Numbered from the stretch's first letter, positions 1 through 7,083 are shown. The stretch: DNA of 12,499 nt from Pseudobdellovibrionaceae bacterium (GCA_022843085.1 JALHOI010000042.1:1-12499); one strand, 5' to 3'. Notes: generated from the letters alone by a model not told the origin. Translations and numbers: made by a program.

Positions 1-813
1 TCGCAGAGTTCCAGCCCGTACCGGATCAACCTTCATCCCCATCGACGCGCAGGCCTGAAATCGAGCCAGAAGTGGCTGCAGTACTTCGTTTGAATTTGGT
101 AACCCTGTCGCCTTGACACGAACGATTTCGTCTCGCGATTCAAGTTTCATGGGAATCGGTTTACCTGAAAAACCCGAGATCAAGTTCGAGCCTCCCGACC
201 AGCCGGCCCGAAGCTGCATCGCGAGATTAGTATTCTCTTGACGACCACCTTCTCGCACAGAAACGAGCGTCCGTTCGTCGAAATCGAACACGAACCAACC
301 GATGACCGAGATCGAGTCTTGTTTGACGACGAATCCGTCACGAAAAAGACCCTCGAGGTCCCAAATTCGAGTCAAGCCGCACCCAAGCCGTTTCGCATCC
401 CATGTCCCCGGGCGAAGCGCTTGAATCGACACCGGCGACTTGGTGTCGATTTTAAGCAAGACGGTATCGCCCGATTCGCGATTTCGAACGCGCATGCGAC
501 ATCCCGATTCGCTCACAAGTCTCGTTGAACCCGCAATTGTCCAAGCGAAGATCACGCCAGTTTTCGACGTGTCACTTGATGACCAACCCGCTGGGTCTGC
601 AATTGGAAATCTCGGCGTTACCGCCCCGTCTTTTCGCGCAAGAACGACGGCCGGCGAATCATCTGGCGCGGGTGCCTCGACGCTGCCATCTGCAGATCGA
701 CGTGTCGTAAGACCGGCGCATCCTAAAGATGAAACAAACCCAAGAACTGAAAGCACGAGGACGAAGTGCCGGGCAGAATTAGACAATTGAACATGGGTCG
801 ATTTATCGCTCAT
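1..813 (-). CDS. Putative lipoprotein of unknown function (3' end cut by the window edge)
   Basis: An uninterrupted minus-strand reading frame of 271 codons runs from ATG at 813 to the left edge with no stop, so the C-terminus is missing. The N-terminus has a short polar stretch, a hydrophobic segment (about residues 17-30, FVLVLSVLGFVSSL) and a cysteine at residue 32 in the context SLGC. This reads as a lipoprotein signal peptide, with the protein anchored by C32 in the inner or outer membrane. Residues 33-60 are rich in Ala, Pro, Asp and Ser, as in a linker. The rest is a mixed, probably beta-rich soluble domain that I do not recognise. The lipobox is not perfect because Ser replaces the usual Leu at -3. 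No good Shine-Dalgarno precedes the ATG. The gene is divergent from the glycosyltransferase at 877, with 63 bp between the starts. Protein-like composition and the lipobox make a real gene likely; the function is unknown. Confidence 0.75.
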   Translation of the reverse strand, partial: MSDKSTHVQLSNSARHFVLVLSVLGFVSSLGCAGLTTRRSADGSVEAPAPDDSPAVVLARKDGAVTPRFPIADPAGWSSSDTSKTGVIFAWTIAGSTRLVSESGCRMRVRNRESGDTVLLKIDTKSPVSIQALRPGTWDAKRLGCGLTRIWDLEGLFRDGFVVKQDSISVIGWFVFDFDERTLVSVREGGRQENTNLAMQLRAGWSGGSNLISGFSGKPIPMKLESRDEIVRVKATGLPNSNEVLQPLLARFQACASMGMKVDPVRAGTLR

Positions 814-876
814 GCCACAGATCGTAACCGAGTCTGAATTGACCGCGCAATATTCTCGTTCAACGATTGAAGCCCT

Positions 877-2046
877 ATGCGCCGCTATGCGTTCGAAGCC
901 TTCATCGTCCACCTCCTGTGGAGTCTCTTTTTGTTCAGTTTTACTGACGGCTTCACGCTGCCATTTACCGTTTGGCTTGAGCGCTTCTTTCAGTGGGACG
1001 CGAAATGGTATGGCTCAATGGCTCTCGACGGTCATGGCTTCATGCCTCACACCTACGTTTTTCCTCCTGCTCACGGCTGGATTCTCGGACGTCTCACCGA
1101 CGTCGCCGTTTTTCTGGCTGGCTTCGTGCAAACGAAACCAATCTGGTCAGAGTACTTTTTTAGAATCGCGCCGATCTTTGGAATCAGCTGCTTTGCGACC
1201 GGCAATACAATTCTGGTCTGGCTCATTGAGAGAAGATGGCAAATTGCACGACCGAGGCTTTGGATGATCGCGATCTCAAACCCGGTCGGATACTTCGCCT
1301 TCACAGCCTACTCAGACATGCTTTTTTTCGCTCTTTTTATGGCGACAGTGGCGCTCGCACTTTGGACAAGCCCCAGACGCGAAATTTGGGGGCTGCCACC
1401 ACTTTCGATTCAAGGCGAGAGGCTAGCCCGCATCAACCTCGTACTCTTGATCGCGCTAGCTCCCTGGGTGAGACTCACTGGCGGCGCATTTGCAGCCTGG
1501 ATTTTTCTCAAACGCAAAGAGGCACTTGCTGCGGTGATCAGCGTTGCCGGATTCATCGGCTACAATTGGTTCAAAACAGGCGATCCGTTCTTTTTTCTAC
1601 TCGGACAACAAGCGTTCATGATGCCCGACGGGGGCCTTCTCAAGGGCCTTGAAACTTCATTGCGAATCTTGGGGGCGTTCTTCGACGGTACAGCTTATTT
1701 GGGCGGTGAACTTTTTCTCTATGCGTTTAACTTCGGAATTTTAACTCTAACGGCGCTCGGTCTTTCGATCGGATTGGTCGGGTGGCTTTGGCGACAAAAA
1801 GAGTATGAACTCGCCTGCCTCATCTTTGCGATCGTTCTGGTTTCTCACAATCAAGCATTTTGGCGTTCGACAGTGCGCTACGCGCTTCCGATGTATTCAC
1901 TTTTTTTATGCATGTTGTGGGCGAACCCGGCTTTGAATCGACCGACGCTTATTCGCCAAATCACATCGGGCATTTTCATCGCTTTGGCGCTTACAATTCA
2001 GGTGTTTTACGCACGGCTGTTTCACGCTGGAGCATGGGCATTCTAG
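877..2046 (+). CDS. GT-C fold integral-membrane glycosyltransferase, PIG-V (mannosyltransferase)-like
   Basis: This is a 389-residue protein made mostly of hydrophobic helices, about 8-10 membrane segments by eye. It carries the motif pattern of PIG-V type GT-C mannosyltransferases (Mannosyl_trans2): WDAKWY at 40-45 in the first periplasmic loop with a candidate catalytic Asp41, FPPAHGW at 62-68, NPVGYFAFTAYSDMLF at 135-150, RLTGG at 199-203, and RSTVRYALPMYSLF at 330-343. Eukaryotic PIG-V adds mannose to the GPI anchor from dolichol-phosphate-mannose. Bacterial relatives are thought to use polyprenyl-phosphate sugars to modify envelope glycans or proteins, so donor and acceptor here are unknown. 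An in-frame TGA at 868-870 makes ATG 877 the earliest ATG start. No strong Shine-Dalgarno is seen. The 3' end overlaps the convergent hydrolase gene by 56 bp. No other glycan gene is adjacent, so context does not reveal the substrate. Family assignment is by motif memory. Confidence 0.8.
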   Translation: MRRYAFEAFIVHLLWSLFLFSFTDGFTLPFTVWLERFFQWDAKWYGSMALDGHGFMPHTYVFPPAHGWILGRLTDVAVFLAGFVQTKPIWSEYFFRIAPIFGISCFATGNTILVWLIERRWQIARPRLWMIAISNPVGYFAFTAYSDMLFFALFMATVALALWTSPRREIWGLPPLSIQGERLARINLVLLIALAPWVRLTGGAFAAWIFLKRKEALAAVISVAGFIGYNWFKTGDPFFFLLGQQAFMMPDGGLLKGLETSLRILGAFFDGTAYLGGELFLYAFNFGILTLTALGLSIGLVGWLWRQKEYELACLIFAIVLVSHNQAFWRSTVRYALPMYSLFLCMLWANPALNRPTLIRQITSGIFIALALTIQVFYARLFHAGAWAF

Positions 2047-2740
2047 CGCTCTGAACGGCGGCAGCGCGAAGCCTTATCCATTCGCTGATGTACGGCACTT
2101 CAAGATCGTGATCAAAGTCGTGACCCTTACGGAATTCACGATAGGTCAACGGAATCTTGCCGCGCGCAAGTTCACGTACGTCGTTTCGAATTTCTCCCAG
2201 CCGAATGATTCGGTCTTCGGTACCGTGAGTGATCAACCACGGCGTCTTCCACGCGCCTGAGGCGAAAGATTCTTCGGCTCTATCAGCCCAGCCGTCAAAG
2301 AAGCCGACATAACTGGATACCGCCACTAGACCAAGAAAAGCATCAGGCGAATGCATCACAAGATCTGAAGCCACGCGGCCGCCTTGCGAATGTCCGAGCC
2401 ACAAGATGTTTGCGGCCTCGTAGCCGTAGTCTTTCAATTCTTCGACGAGAGAAAGTAGTAAATCTCGCACGATCTCAAGCGATCGAAGATGCCTGGGCTC
2501 GTTGTTGATCCACTTAAAGCCGTCGCCAAATTTCAAAGGAGCATTGAGAATCAGGTAGTCAAAATCAAAGAGCCCAAGCTCTTCGGGAATCGTTCGAAAA
2601 GCCTCGAGACTATCGCCTTTGCCGTGCAAAACGATCGCAAGTCGGCGCAGGGCTACGGGGTCGCTCGACCGGCCTTTCAGTAACTCGAAATCAAAAAGTG
2701 GTGTTGAAAATGGCAGCACGATCCCCGAATTATACCGCAC
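1991..2740 (-). CDS. Alpha/beta hydrolase, phospholipase/carboxylesterase family
   Basis: The 249-residue protein has the full layout of the phospholipase/carboxylesterase family (PF02230 type). There is an early HGKGDS motif (39-44) near the oxyanion hole, the nucleophile elbow GHSQGG (116-121, Ser118), the acid in THGTEDRII (Asp176), and the catalytic His in KGHDFD (His207). It is slightly longer than the usual 210-230 residues. No signal peptide is seen, so it is probably cytoplasmic. It should hydrolyse carboxylic esters or lysophospholipids; the actual substrate cannot be read. The start at 2740 is a GTG, and no ATG lies in frame nearby. A perfect TATAAT hexamer lies inside codons 3-4, so the true start could be the GTG at 2719 (residue 8). 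The gene is convergent with and overlaps the glycosyltransferase (1991-2046), and is divergent from the OmpA-lipoprotein gene. Confidence 0.88.
   Translation of the reverse strand: MRYNSGIVLPFSTPLFDFELLKGRSSDPVALRRLAIVLHGKGDSLEAFRTIPEELGLFDFDYLILNAPLKFGDGFKWINNEPRHLRSLEIVRDLLLSLVEELKDYGYEAANILWLGHSQGGRVASDLVMHSPDAFLGLVAVSSYVGFFDGWADRAEESFASGAWKTPWLITHGTEDRIIRLGEIRNDVRELARGKIPLTYREFRKGHDFDHDLEVPYISEWIRLRAAAVQSARMPMLQRETAVRKTPEL
2729..2734 (-). promoter_or_regulatory. Perfect TATAAT hexamer at the start of the hydrolase gene
   Basis: Reading the minus strand, TATAAT occurs five bases after the end of the GTG start codon at 2740. No good -35 element is visible 16-18 bp upstream. If it is a real -10 box, transcription would begin near 2722 and the mRNA would be nearly leaderless, starting at GTG 2719. 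It may equally be chance, since it encodes Tyr-Asn. Confidence 0.25.
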
Positions 2741-2810
2741 TTGAGGCTACTTACGGGCGGTCCTTCACCCCGTCGATAAAGAATCCACGGGTGTCAATCA
2801 GACGAACACT

Positions 2811-2841
2811 TTGACGACTCTCCCCCTTCGTCTATTACGCT
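2811..2841 (+). promoter_or_regulatory. Tentative sigma-70-like promoter of the lipoprotein-proBA unit
   Basis: TTGACG at 2811-2816 is a good -35 candidate. TACGCT at 2836-2841 is a weak -10 candidate at 19 bp spacing. The pair lies about 40 bp before the ATG at 2878, which has GGAG at a proper distance. This is the only likely promoter position for the four-gene unit, because the later genes overlap one another. The -10 match is poor, so this is a suggestion only. Confidence 0.3.
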
Positions 2842-2877
2842 ACAGTCTACAACCACCATTCGACACCGGAGCAAGCT

Positions 2878-3543
2878 ATGGAACACGGTCAACTGAACCC
2901 AAAAACGTCACGTCTTTTAATTGCGATCGCCCTCACGCTCGCAAGCGCAACGGGCTGCGAATCGGCTGGCAAAAACACGGCGATAGGAGCTGGTGCGGGT
3001 GCCGCTGGCGGCGCACTTTTAGGCGCAATCGTCGGGCATCAAACCGGCAATCGAGCCGGCGGAGCCTTGATCGGAGCAGCTGTTGGTGGTGGCCTTGGCG
3101 GTCTCGTCGGCAATCGTCTTGATAAACAGAAAAAAGAACTCGAACAGATCGCCGAAACAAAACGAACCGAGCAAGGTCTCGTCTCAAAACTGAAAAGCGA
3201 CATCCTTTTCGACAGCGGAAAATCACAACTTAAGCCAGCCGCCGATGAAAATTTGGCGAAGATGGCGGCGATCATGAAGCGCTACCCTGAAAACGTTCTG
3301 ACGGTGAAGGGTTATACCGACGCAACTGGTTCAGCCGCACGCAATCGTACGCTTTCAGAAGAACGCGCACTTGCCGTGAAGAACCAACTCGTATCAGGCG
3401 GAATCCCGGCTGATACAGTTTCTGTTATCGGCATGGGGCCTGACGCACCTATCGGCGACAACAACACCGCTGATGGCCGCGCACAAAACCGTCGCGTCGA
3501 AATTGAAATCGCCGTCGACGAGTCGAAAGTGCCGAAGAAGTAA
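2878..3543 (+). CDS. OmpA-family lipoprotein with glycine-zipper segment (peptidoglycan-associated)
   Basis: The 221-residue protein begins with a signal peptide (hydrophobic about 12-24) ending in lipobox ATGC with Cys27, so it is a lipoprotein. Residues 34-78 are a Gly/Ala-rich glycine-zipper stretch (GAGAGAAGGALLGAIVG and GGALIGAAVGGGLGGLVG), as in YMGG/17-kDa-antigen type proteins, which may insert in or pack against the membrane. A short charged helix (80-100) leads to an OmpA C-terminal domain (about 105-212). That domain has the typical LFDSGKSQL, GYTDATG (Asp148) and NRRVEIEI (Arg205/206) motifs, the Asp and Arg being the usual diaminopimelate contacts. It is the YiaD-like architecture. 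GGAG precedes the ATG by about 7 nt. It is the first gene of a coupled unit: its TAA overlaps the ATG of the next gene (TAATG). Confidence 0.92.
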   Translation: MEHGQLNPKTSRLLIAIALTLASATGCESAGKNTAIGAGAGAAGGALLGAIVGHQTGNRAGGALIGAAVGGGLGGLVGNRLDKQKKELEQIAETKRTEQGLVSKLKSDILFDSGKSQLKPAADENLAKMAAIMKRYPENVLTVKGYTDATGSAARNRTLSEERALAVKNQLVSGGIPADTVSVIGMGPDAPIGDNNTADGRAQNRRVEIEIAVDESKVPKK

Positions 3544-4049
3544 TGACGACGCCCGATGTCTTACTTTTCATGACTGGCGGAACCTTCGATAAGGAGTACG
3601 ACGAAATTGAAGGTCGACTGTATTTCAAAGATTCGCACGTCACAGAAATGTTGAGGCTCGGGCGCTGTTTGCTTGATGTCCAAACGCGAACGCTAATGAT
3701 GGTCGATAGTCTTGAGATGACCAGTGAGGATCGCGAACTCATTTTAACCCAGTGCCGAATGACGCCGCTCAGGCGGATTGTAATCACGCACGGTACCGAC
3801 ACCATGAGCGAGACAGCTCGTGTTTTAGGCGAGGCCGCCATCGAAAACAAAACCATCATTCTGACAGGCGCCATGGTGCCCTATAAGTTCGGTAGCTCAG
3901 ACGGACTCTTTAACCTCGGTGCGGCACTCGCCTTCGTGCAGACCTTAGCTAGCGGCGTCTACGTTGTCATGAATGGGCGAGCACTACCCTGGCACAACGT
4001 TATGAAAAATCGCCGAACCGGAGAGTTCAGTGCCAAAAGCGAAGACTAA
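3543..4049 (+). CDS. Short asparaginase-domain protein (N-terminal asparaginase/glutaminase domain only)
   Basis: The 168-residue protein matches the N-terminal catalytic domain of L-asparaginases (PF00710). MTGGTFDK at 10-17 gives the first catalytic Thr (Thr14), DSLEMTSEDR at 55-64 the substrate-binding segment, and THGTDTM at 82-88 the Thr85-Asp86 pair. TGAMVPYKFGSSDG at 108-121 and NGRALPWHNVMKNRRTG near the end follow. Classical enzymes are about 330 residues with a second domain. I recall a family of stand-alone proteins of about 160-170 residues in Proteobacteria that end with this same MNGR...KNR pattern, so this is probably a complete member and not a truncation. Activity (asparagine or glutamine hydrolysis) is unproven for such short forms. 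The ATG overlaps the preceding TAA, with only a weak AAGAAG upstream, so it is likely translated by coupling. It overlaps proB by 20 bp. No signal peptide, hence cytoplasmic. Confidence 0.87.
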   Translation: MTTPDVLLFMTGGTFDKEYDEIEGRLYFKDSHVTEMLRLGRCLLDVQTRTLMMVDSLEMTSEDRELILTQCRMTPLRRIVITHGTDTMSETARVLGEAAIENKTIILTGAMVPYKFGSSDGLFNLGAALAFVQTLASGVYVVMNGRALPWHNVMKNRRTGEFSAKSED

Positions 4050-4860
4050 GAGAACAGCACGTCGCCTCTGGGTCGTGAAAGCCGGCAGCCAAATGGTGAT
4101 CTCGGGCGGACCCACGCTCATTCGGAAGTGGATGAAACAGATTGAAATCCTCGATTTGGAATTCGGGATTGACGTGATTTGGGTAACATCGGGGGCTATC
4201 GCGACCGCTCGCCAAGAGTTCATTCACCGGTTTCAAAAAATTGGTGGATTAAGCCAGCTGCTTCGAGAGAAGCAGGCGTTTTCAGCTCTCGGTCAGCCAC
4301 TTGTAATGAATGAATACAACCAAGCGCTTTCGCGTATCGGCCGTCTCGGATCTCAGGTTCTTCTGACGGCCGATGACCTCGGAAGTCGAACTCGCAGAGA
4401 GAATTTGAAACGCACCCTCTCGACTCTTGTCGAGTGGCACGTGCTTCCAATCCTCAACGAGAACGATGCGGTCTCGACAGACGAAATTCAGTTCGGAGAC
4501 AATGACCGATTATCGGCCTTGGTCGCGGGCCACATGAAAGCAGATCGCTTAATTTTGCTCACCGATGTCGACGGACTCTTTGATTCAGATCCCAAGAAAA
4601 ACAAAAGCGCGAAGCTTGTTCCACGGCTGGACACTATTTCGCGAAGTTTGCTTAAGAGTCTTTCAAACGCCTCGCCCTCAGGAGTCGGTACGGGCGGTAT
4701 GCTTTCAAAAATTCTAGCCGCGAAGGCGGCAAAAGCGTTTGGCATCTCGACTCACCTCGTAAAGGGCGATCTCGAAGATGCTCTCATCAAAATCAATAAT
4801 TTGATCGAACCTCCCGGCACTCGAATCGAGGGTCGGCGCAACTTGAGAGGCTCCCCTTGA
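4030..4860 (+). CDS. proB: Glutamate 5-kinase without PUA domain
   Basis: The 276-residue protein is an amino-acid-kinase-fold glutamate 5-kinase, which phosphorylates glutamate to gamma-glutamyl phosphate, the first and normally feedback-controlled step of proline synthesis. Seen motifs: VVKAGS (15-20, nucleotide/phosphate loop; usual form VVKLGTS), VTSGAIA (52-58), NENDAVSTDEIQFGDND (143-159, glutamate binding), LLTDVDGL (176-183) and GVGTGGMLSK (218-227, with Lys227). E. coli ProB is 367 residues with a C-terminal PUA domain; this protein stops where the kinase domain ends, as in other PUA-less forms. The start is GTG at 4030, supported by GGAG at 4020-4023, six bases upstream and inside the previous gene (20 bp overlap). 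The stop TGA overlaps the TTG start of proA. Directly followed by proA, which confirms the pathway. Confidence 0.93.
   Translation: MPKAKTKRTARRLWVVKAGSQMVISGGPTLIRKWMKQIEILDLEFGIDVIWVTSGAIATARQEFIHRFQKIGGLSQLLREKQAFSALGQPLVMNEYNQALSRIGRLGSQVLLTADDLGSRTRRENLKRTLSTLVEWHVLPILNENDAVSTDEIQFGDNDRLSALVAGHMKADRLILLTDVDGLFDSDPKKNKSAKLVPRLDTISRSLLKSLSNASPSGVGTGGMLSKILAAKAAKAFGISTHLVKGDLEDALIKINNLIEPPGTRIEGRRNLRGSP
4846..4850 (+). promoter_or_regulatory. Ribosome binding site (AGAGG) supporting a TTG start for proA
   Basis: AGAGG lies six bases before TTG at 4857-4859. The only nearby ATG (4867) is out of frame. This supports TTG as the proA start, overlapping the proB stop as TTGA. Confidence 0.6.
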
Positions 4861-6185
4861 TCGAAAATGAACTCGAGCGACGACTTGCATTGTTAAAGAC
4901 GGCCTCTCGAAATCTTCTAAGTCTATCAGAGGAGAGGAAAAACAAAATCCTTGTTCGGATCGCGAGCGAACTGACGGCCAACTCAAACGAAATTTTAAGC
5001 GCCAACCGCGCTGATCTCGCGAAAGTCGAAAATTCACCTGACCCCACACACACCGATGCGTTTCGCGATCGACTGACCTTAAACACAGAGCGTATCGAAA
5101 AAATGAGTCAGTCGATGCGAGCTGTCGCCGCACTGGCTGACCCCGTTGGAGAAGTGGTCGAGGCCCGATTACTTGAAAATGGGCTGCAGGTGCGTCGGGT
5201 ACGCGCACCGCTAGGTTCGATCCTCATGATTTTTGAATCTCGGCCGAATGTCATCACCGAGGTTTTTGCGCTCGCCTTTAAATCAGGAAACTCAGTCGCA
5301 CTTCGGGGAGGTTCAGACTCGGCAGCAACTGCCGCTGTGCTCTACCGGATCGTACAAAATTCCTTAAAAGACGAACTCGCTGCACTCTCTCCGTCGGTCG
5401 CAGGAACACCCATTCCGTTTGTCGGTATTGAAGATTACGACCGTGGGTTGGTCGGTCGCCTTCTACAGCGCAACGATATCTTCGATATTTGCATACCCCG
5501 AGGCGGTTCAGCCCTCATTGAACGGGTCAGCCGCGAATCGCGCATGCCCATCATCAAAAATGACAAGGGTGTTTGCCATTTGTACATCAATGAAACTGCG
5601 GATCTCGATATGGCGGTCAACATAGCAATCAATGCAAAAACTCAACGACCGGCGGTCTGTAATTCAATCGAAACTATTTTGGTCGATCGAAAGCTGGCAC
5701 GCTCTCTGTTTGAAAAATTAGTTCCAAATCTTTTTGGGCATGGAGTTCGATTTTTCGCGTGTGAAGACTCGTATCGACAATTACTTGAATTGGCAAAAAC
5801 GGACGGAATCGAAAGTCCCTGGTTTCAATCGGTGACAGTTGCCCGTGAAGCCGATTTTTTTAATGAGTACCTTGATCTCAAAGTGAACCTTCGCATCGTC
5901 GAGAATATCGATTTTGCAATCTCTCACATCGAGAAATTCGGTTCCAATCACTCTGAAACAATCGTGACGACGACCGAATCAAGTGCAAGACAGTTTCAAA
6001 ACAGTGTTGATTCAGCCTGCGTCTACTGGAATGCCTCGACTCGTTTTACCGATGGCTTTGAACTCGGCCTCGGTGGGGAGATCGGAATATCGACACAGAA
6101 GCTTCACGTCCGGGGCCCCGTTGGCCTACGAGAGCTGACCAGCGTGCGTTGGCTTATCGATGGAACCGGCCAGGTTCGAAAGTAA
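4857..6185 (+). CDS. proA: Glutamate-5-semialdehyde dehydrogenase (gamma-glutamyl phosphate reductase)
   Basis: The 442-residue protein is a full-length member of the ProA branch of the aldehyde dehydrogenase superfamily (E. coli 417). It reduces gamma-glutamyl phosphate with NADPH to glutamate-5-semialdehyde, the second step of proline synthesis. Landmarks: DPVGEV (95-100), RAPLGSILMIFESRPNV (116-132), ALRGGSDS (148-155, cofactor region), IPRGGSALI (213-221), KGVCHLYI (237-244), NAKTQRPAVCNSIET (259-273) with catalytic Cys268, and ASTRFTDGFELGLGGEIGISTQKLHVRGPVGL near the C-terminus, close to the E. coli sequence. Start TTG at 4857 is chosen because it overlaps the proB stop, has AGAGG upstream and gives a ProA-like N-terminus. 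A palindrome covers its stop codon. I see no proC in the window. Confidence 0.96.
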   Translation: MIENELERRLALLKTASRNLLSLSEERKNKILVRIASELTANSNEILSANRADLAKVENSPDPTHTDAFRDRLTLNTERIEKMSQSMRAVAALADPVGEVVEARLLENGLQVRRVRAPLGSILMIFESRPNVITEVFALAFKSGNSVALRGGSDSAATAAVLYRIVQNSLKDELAALSPSVAGTPIPFVGIEDYDRGLVGRLLQRNDIFDICIPRGGSALIERVSRESRMPIIKNDKGVCHLYINETADLDMAVNIAINAKTQRPAVCNSIETILVDRKLARSLFEKLVPNLFGHGVRFFACEDSYRQLLELAKTDGIESPWFQSVTVAREADFFNEYLDLKVNLRIVENIDFAISHIEKFGSNHSETIVTTTESSARQFQNSVDSACVYWNASTRFTDGFELGLGGEIGISTQKLHVRGPVGLRELTSVRWLIDGTGQVRK

Positions 6186-6216
6186 CATATTTCAAACTTC
6201 AAGTTTGAACTGTTAC
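6182..6216. terminator. Large imperfect palindrome on the proA stop codon; possible bidirectional terminator
   Basis: Inner arms TTCAAACTT (6191-6199) and AAGTTTGAA (6201-6209) are exact inverse complements around one base. Outer arms GTAACA (6182-6187) and TGTTAC (6211-6216) are also exact, separated from the inner arms by TAT and C. The whole element spans 35 bp between two convergent genes, a good place for a bidirectional terminator. It is AT-rich, has a minimal loop and lacks a T-run after it, so it could also be a protein-binding site. Confidence 0.45.
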
Positions 6217-6249
6217 GGCCGGCCCCACGTTCTGATACGAACTCGTAAA

Positions 6250-7077
6250 TTACGGCTTCAGTTCGACAATCCAGTCGGCAGCTGCATCAAAAAACCCAAG
6301 GTAAGATTTGAGTTCAGCGTACGTCTGCTCGTCATCGACCAGCAACTTTTCGACGTACTCTTTCATACCGTTTTGATCAGACTGAAAGCCACGGTAAAGT
6401 GGGTTCAGCACAACCTCACCTTGAAGAGTCAGACCTTTGGTATCGGCTCGAACAACAACGTCGAGAGTTTGAAATTCAACCGCATCGAGAGTTTTGGTTG
6501 CGGGAAGTTTTGCAAAATCCATAACAGCGCTCAGGCGCAATTTTACCACTTCAACGTTTCCAGCAGCATCAAGCTTCAGTTCTTCGGTTTTTGCGGTAAC
6601 CGTGATCGCTGAACCATAATCTTTAACGAAGTCTGCCGACATCTCAACCAGCGCATCATCAAGCTCGCCCGCGACCTTGTTGATAACGTCTTGCCCAAGC
6701 GCCTTGACGATGTCGAATTCAACATTCAGATCGACACTTGCCGTCGGCTTTGCGCCAGTACCATAGCTGTACTGTGCTTTTTTAACTTCGAGTTTCGCTT
6801 CGTTTTGCGAGCCGAGCTTTGAAACGAATCCTGTGAAACCGAAGTCGAGCGCACGGGTCGCATCAACATTGAGCGACGTGAATGCGAACTCCATTTTTGT
6901 AACTGGATTGTTGAATGGCTTGATCAGCTCAAGCACTTTCAGGTTCACATCTTGAATCGTGAAGGTCGCCGCCAGAGCAACACTTGAAACAACAAGCGCT
7001 GCTGCGAAGCCTGGAAGACGTAAAGCTTTTGGCATCGTGAAAAGCGACTTTAGACTTTGCGATTTTGTGGGCTGCAT
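6250..7077 (-). CDS. Secreted protein of unknown family
   Basis: The 275-residue protein starts with a signal peptide: basic n-region with several Lys/Arg (5-20), hydrophobic core GFAAALVVSSVALA (23-36), and AxA cleavage probably after Ala36. The mature part is dominated by alternating hydrophobic and polar residues (for example FAFTSLNVDATRALDFGFTG and VVRADTKGLTLQGEVVLNPL), suggesting a beta-rich fold, with one helical, acidic segment near residues 130-150. No cysteine-based anchor or known motif is visible, so it is most likely periplasmic or released. GGGAGGA at 7084-7090, six bases before the ATG at 7077, is one of the best ribosome binding sites in the window and favours this start over Met15. 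It is divergent from the LpxR-like gene and convergent with proA. I do not recognise the family. Confidence 0.85.
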   Translation of the reverse strand: MQPTKSQSLKSLFTMPKALRLPGFAAALVVSSVALAATFTIQDVNLKVLELIKPFNNPVTKMEFAFTSLNVDATRALDFGFTGFVSKLGSQNEAKLEVKKAQYSYGTGAKPTASVDLNVEFDIVKALGQDVINKVAGELDDALVEMSADFVKDYGSAITVTAKTEELKLDAAGNVEVVKLRLSAVMDFAKLPATKTLDAVEFQTLDVVVRADTKGLTLQGEVVLNPLYRGFQSDQNGMKEYVEKLLVDDEQTYAELKSYLGFFDAAADWIVELKP

Positions 7078-7083
7078 CGATAT

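Noticed and set aside
238..790. Two overlapping plus-strand ORFs (238-528 and 440-790)
   Set aside because: They lie opposite the lipoprotein gene, lack domains and signal features, and have arginine/serine-rich shadow-like composition.
2990..3120. Gly/Ala-codon repeats in the OmpA-lipoprotein gene
   Set aside because: They encode the glycine-zipper segment and are not exact tandem DNA repeats.
6160..6612. Plus-strand ORF of 150 codons after proA
   Set aside because: It overlaps the proA end and runs antisense to the secreted-protein gene, which has a strong ribosome binding site and a signal peptide.
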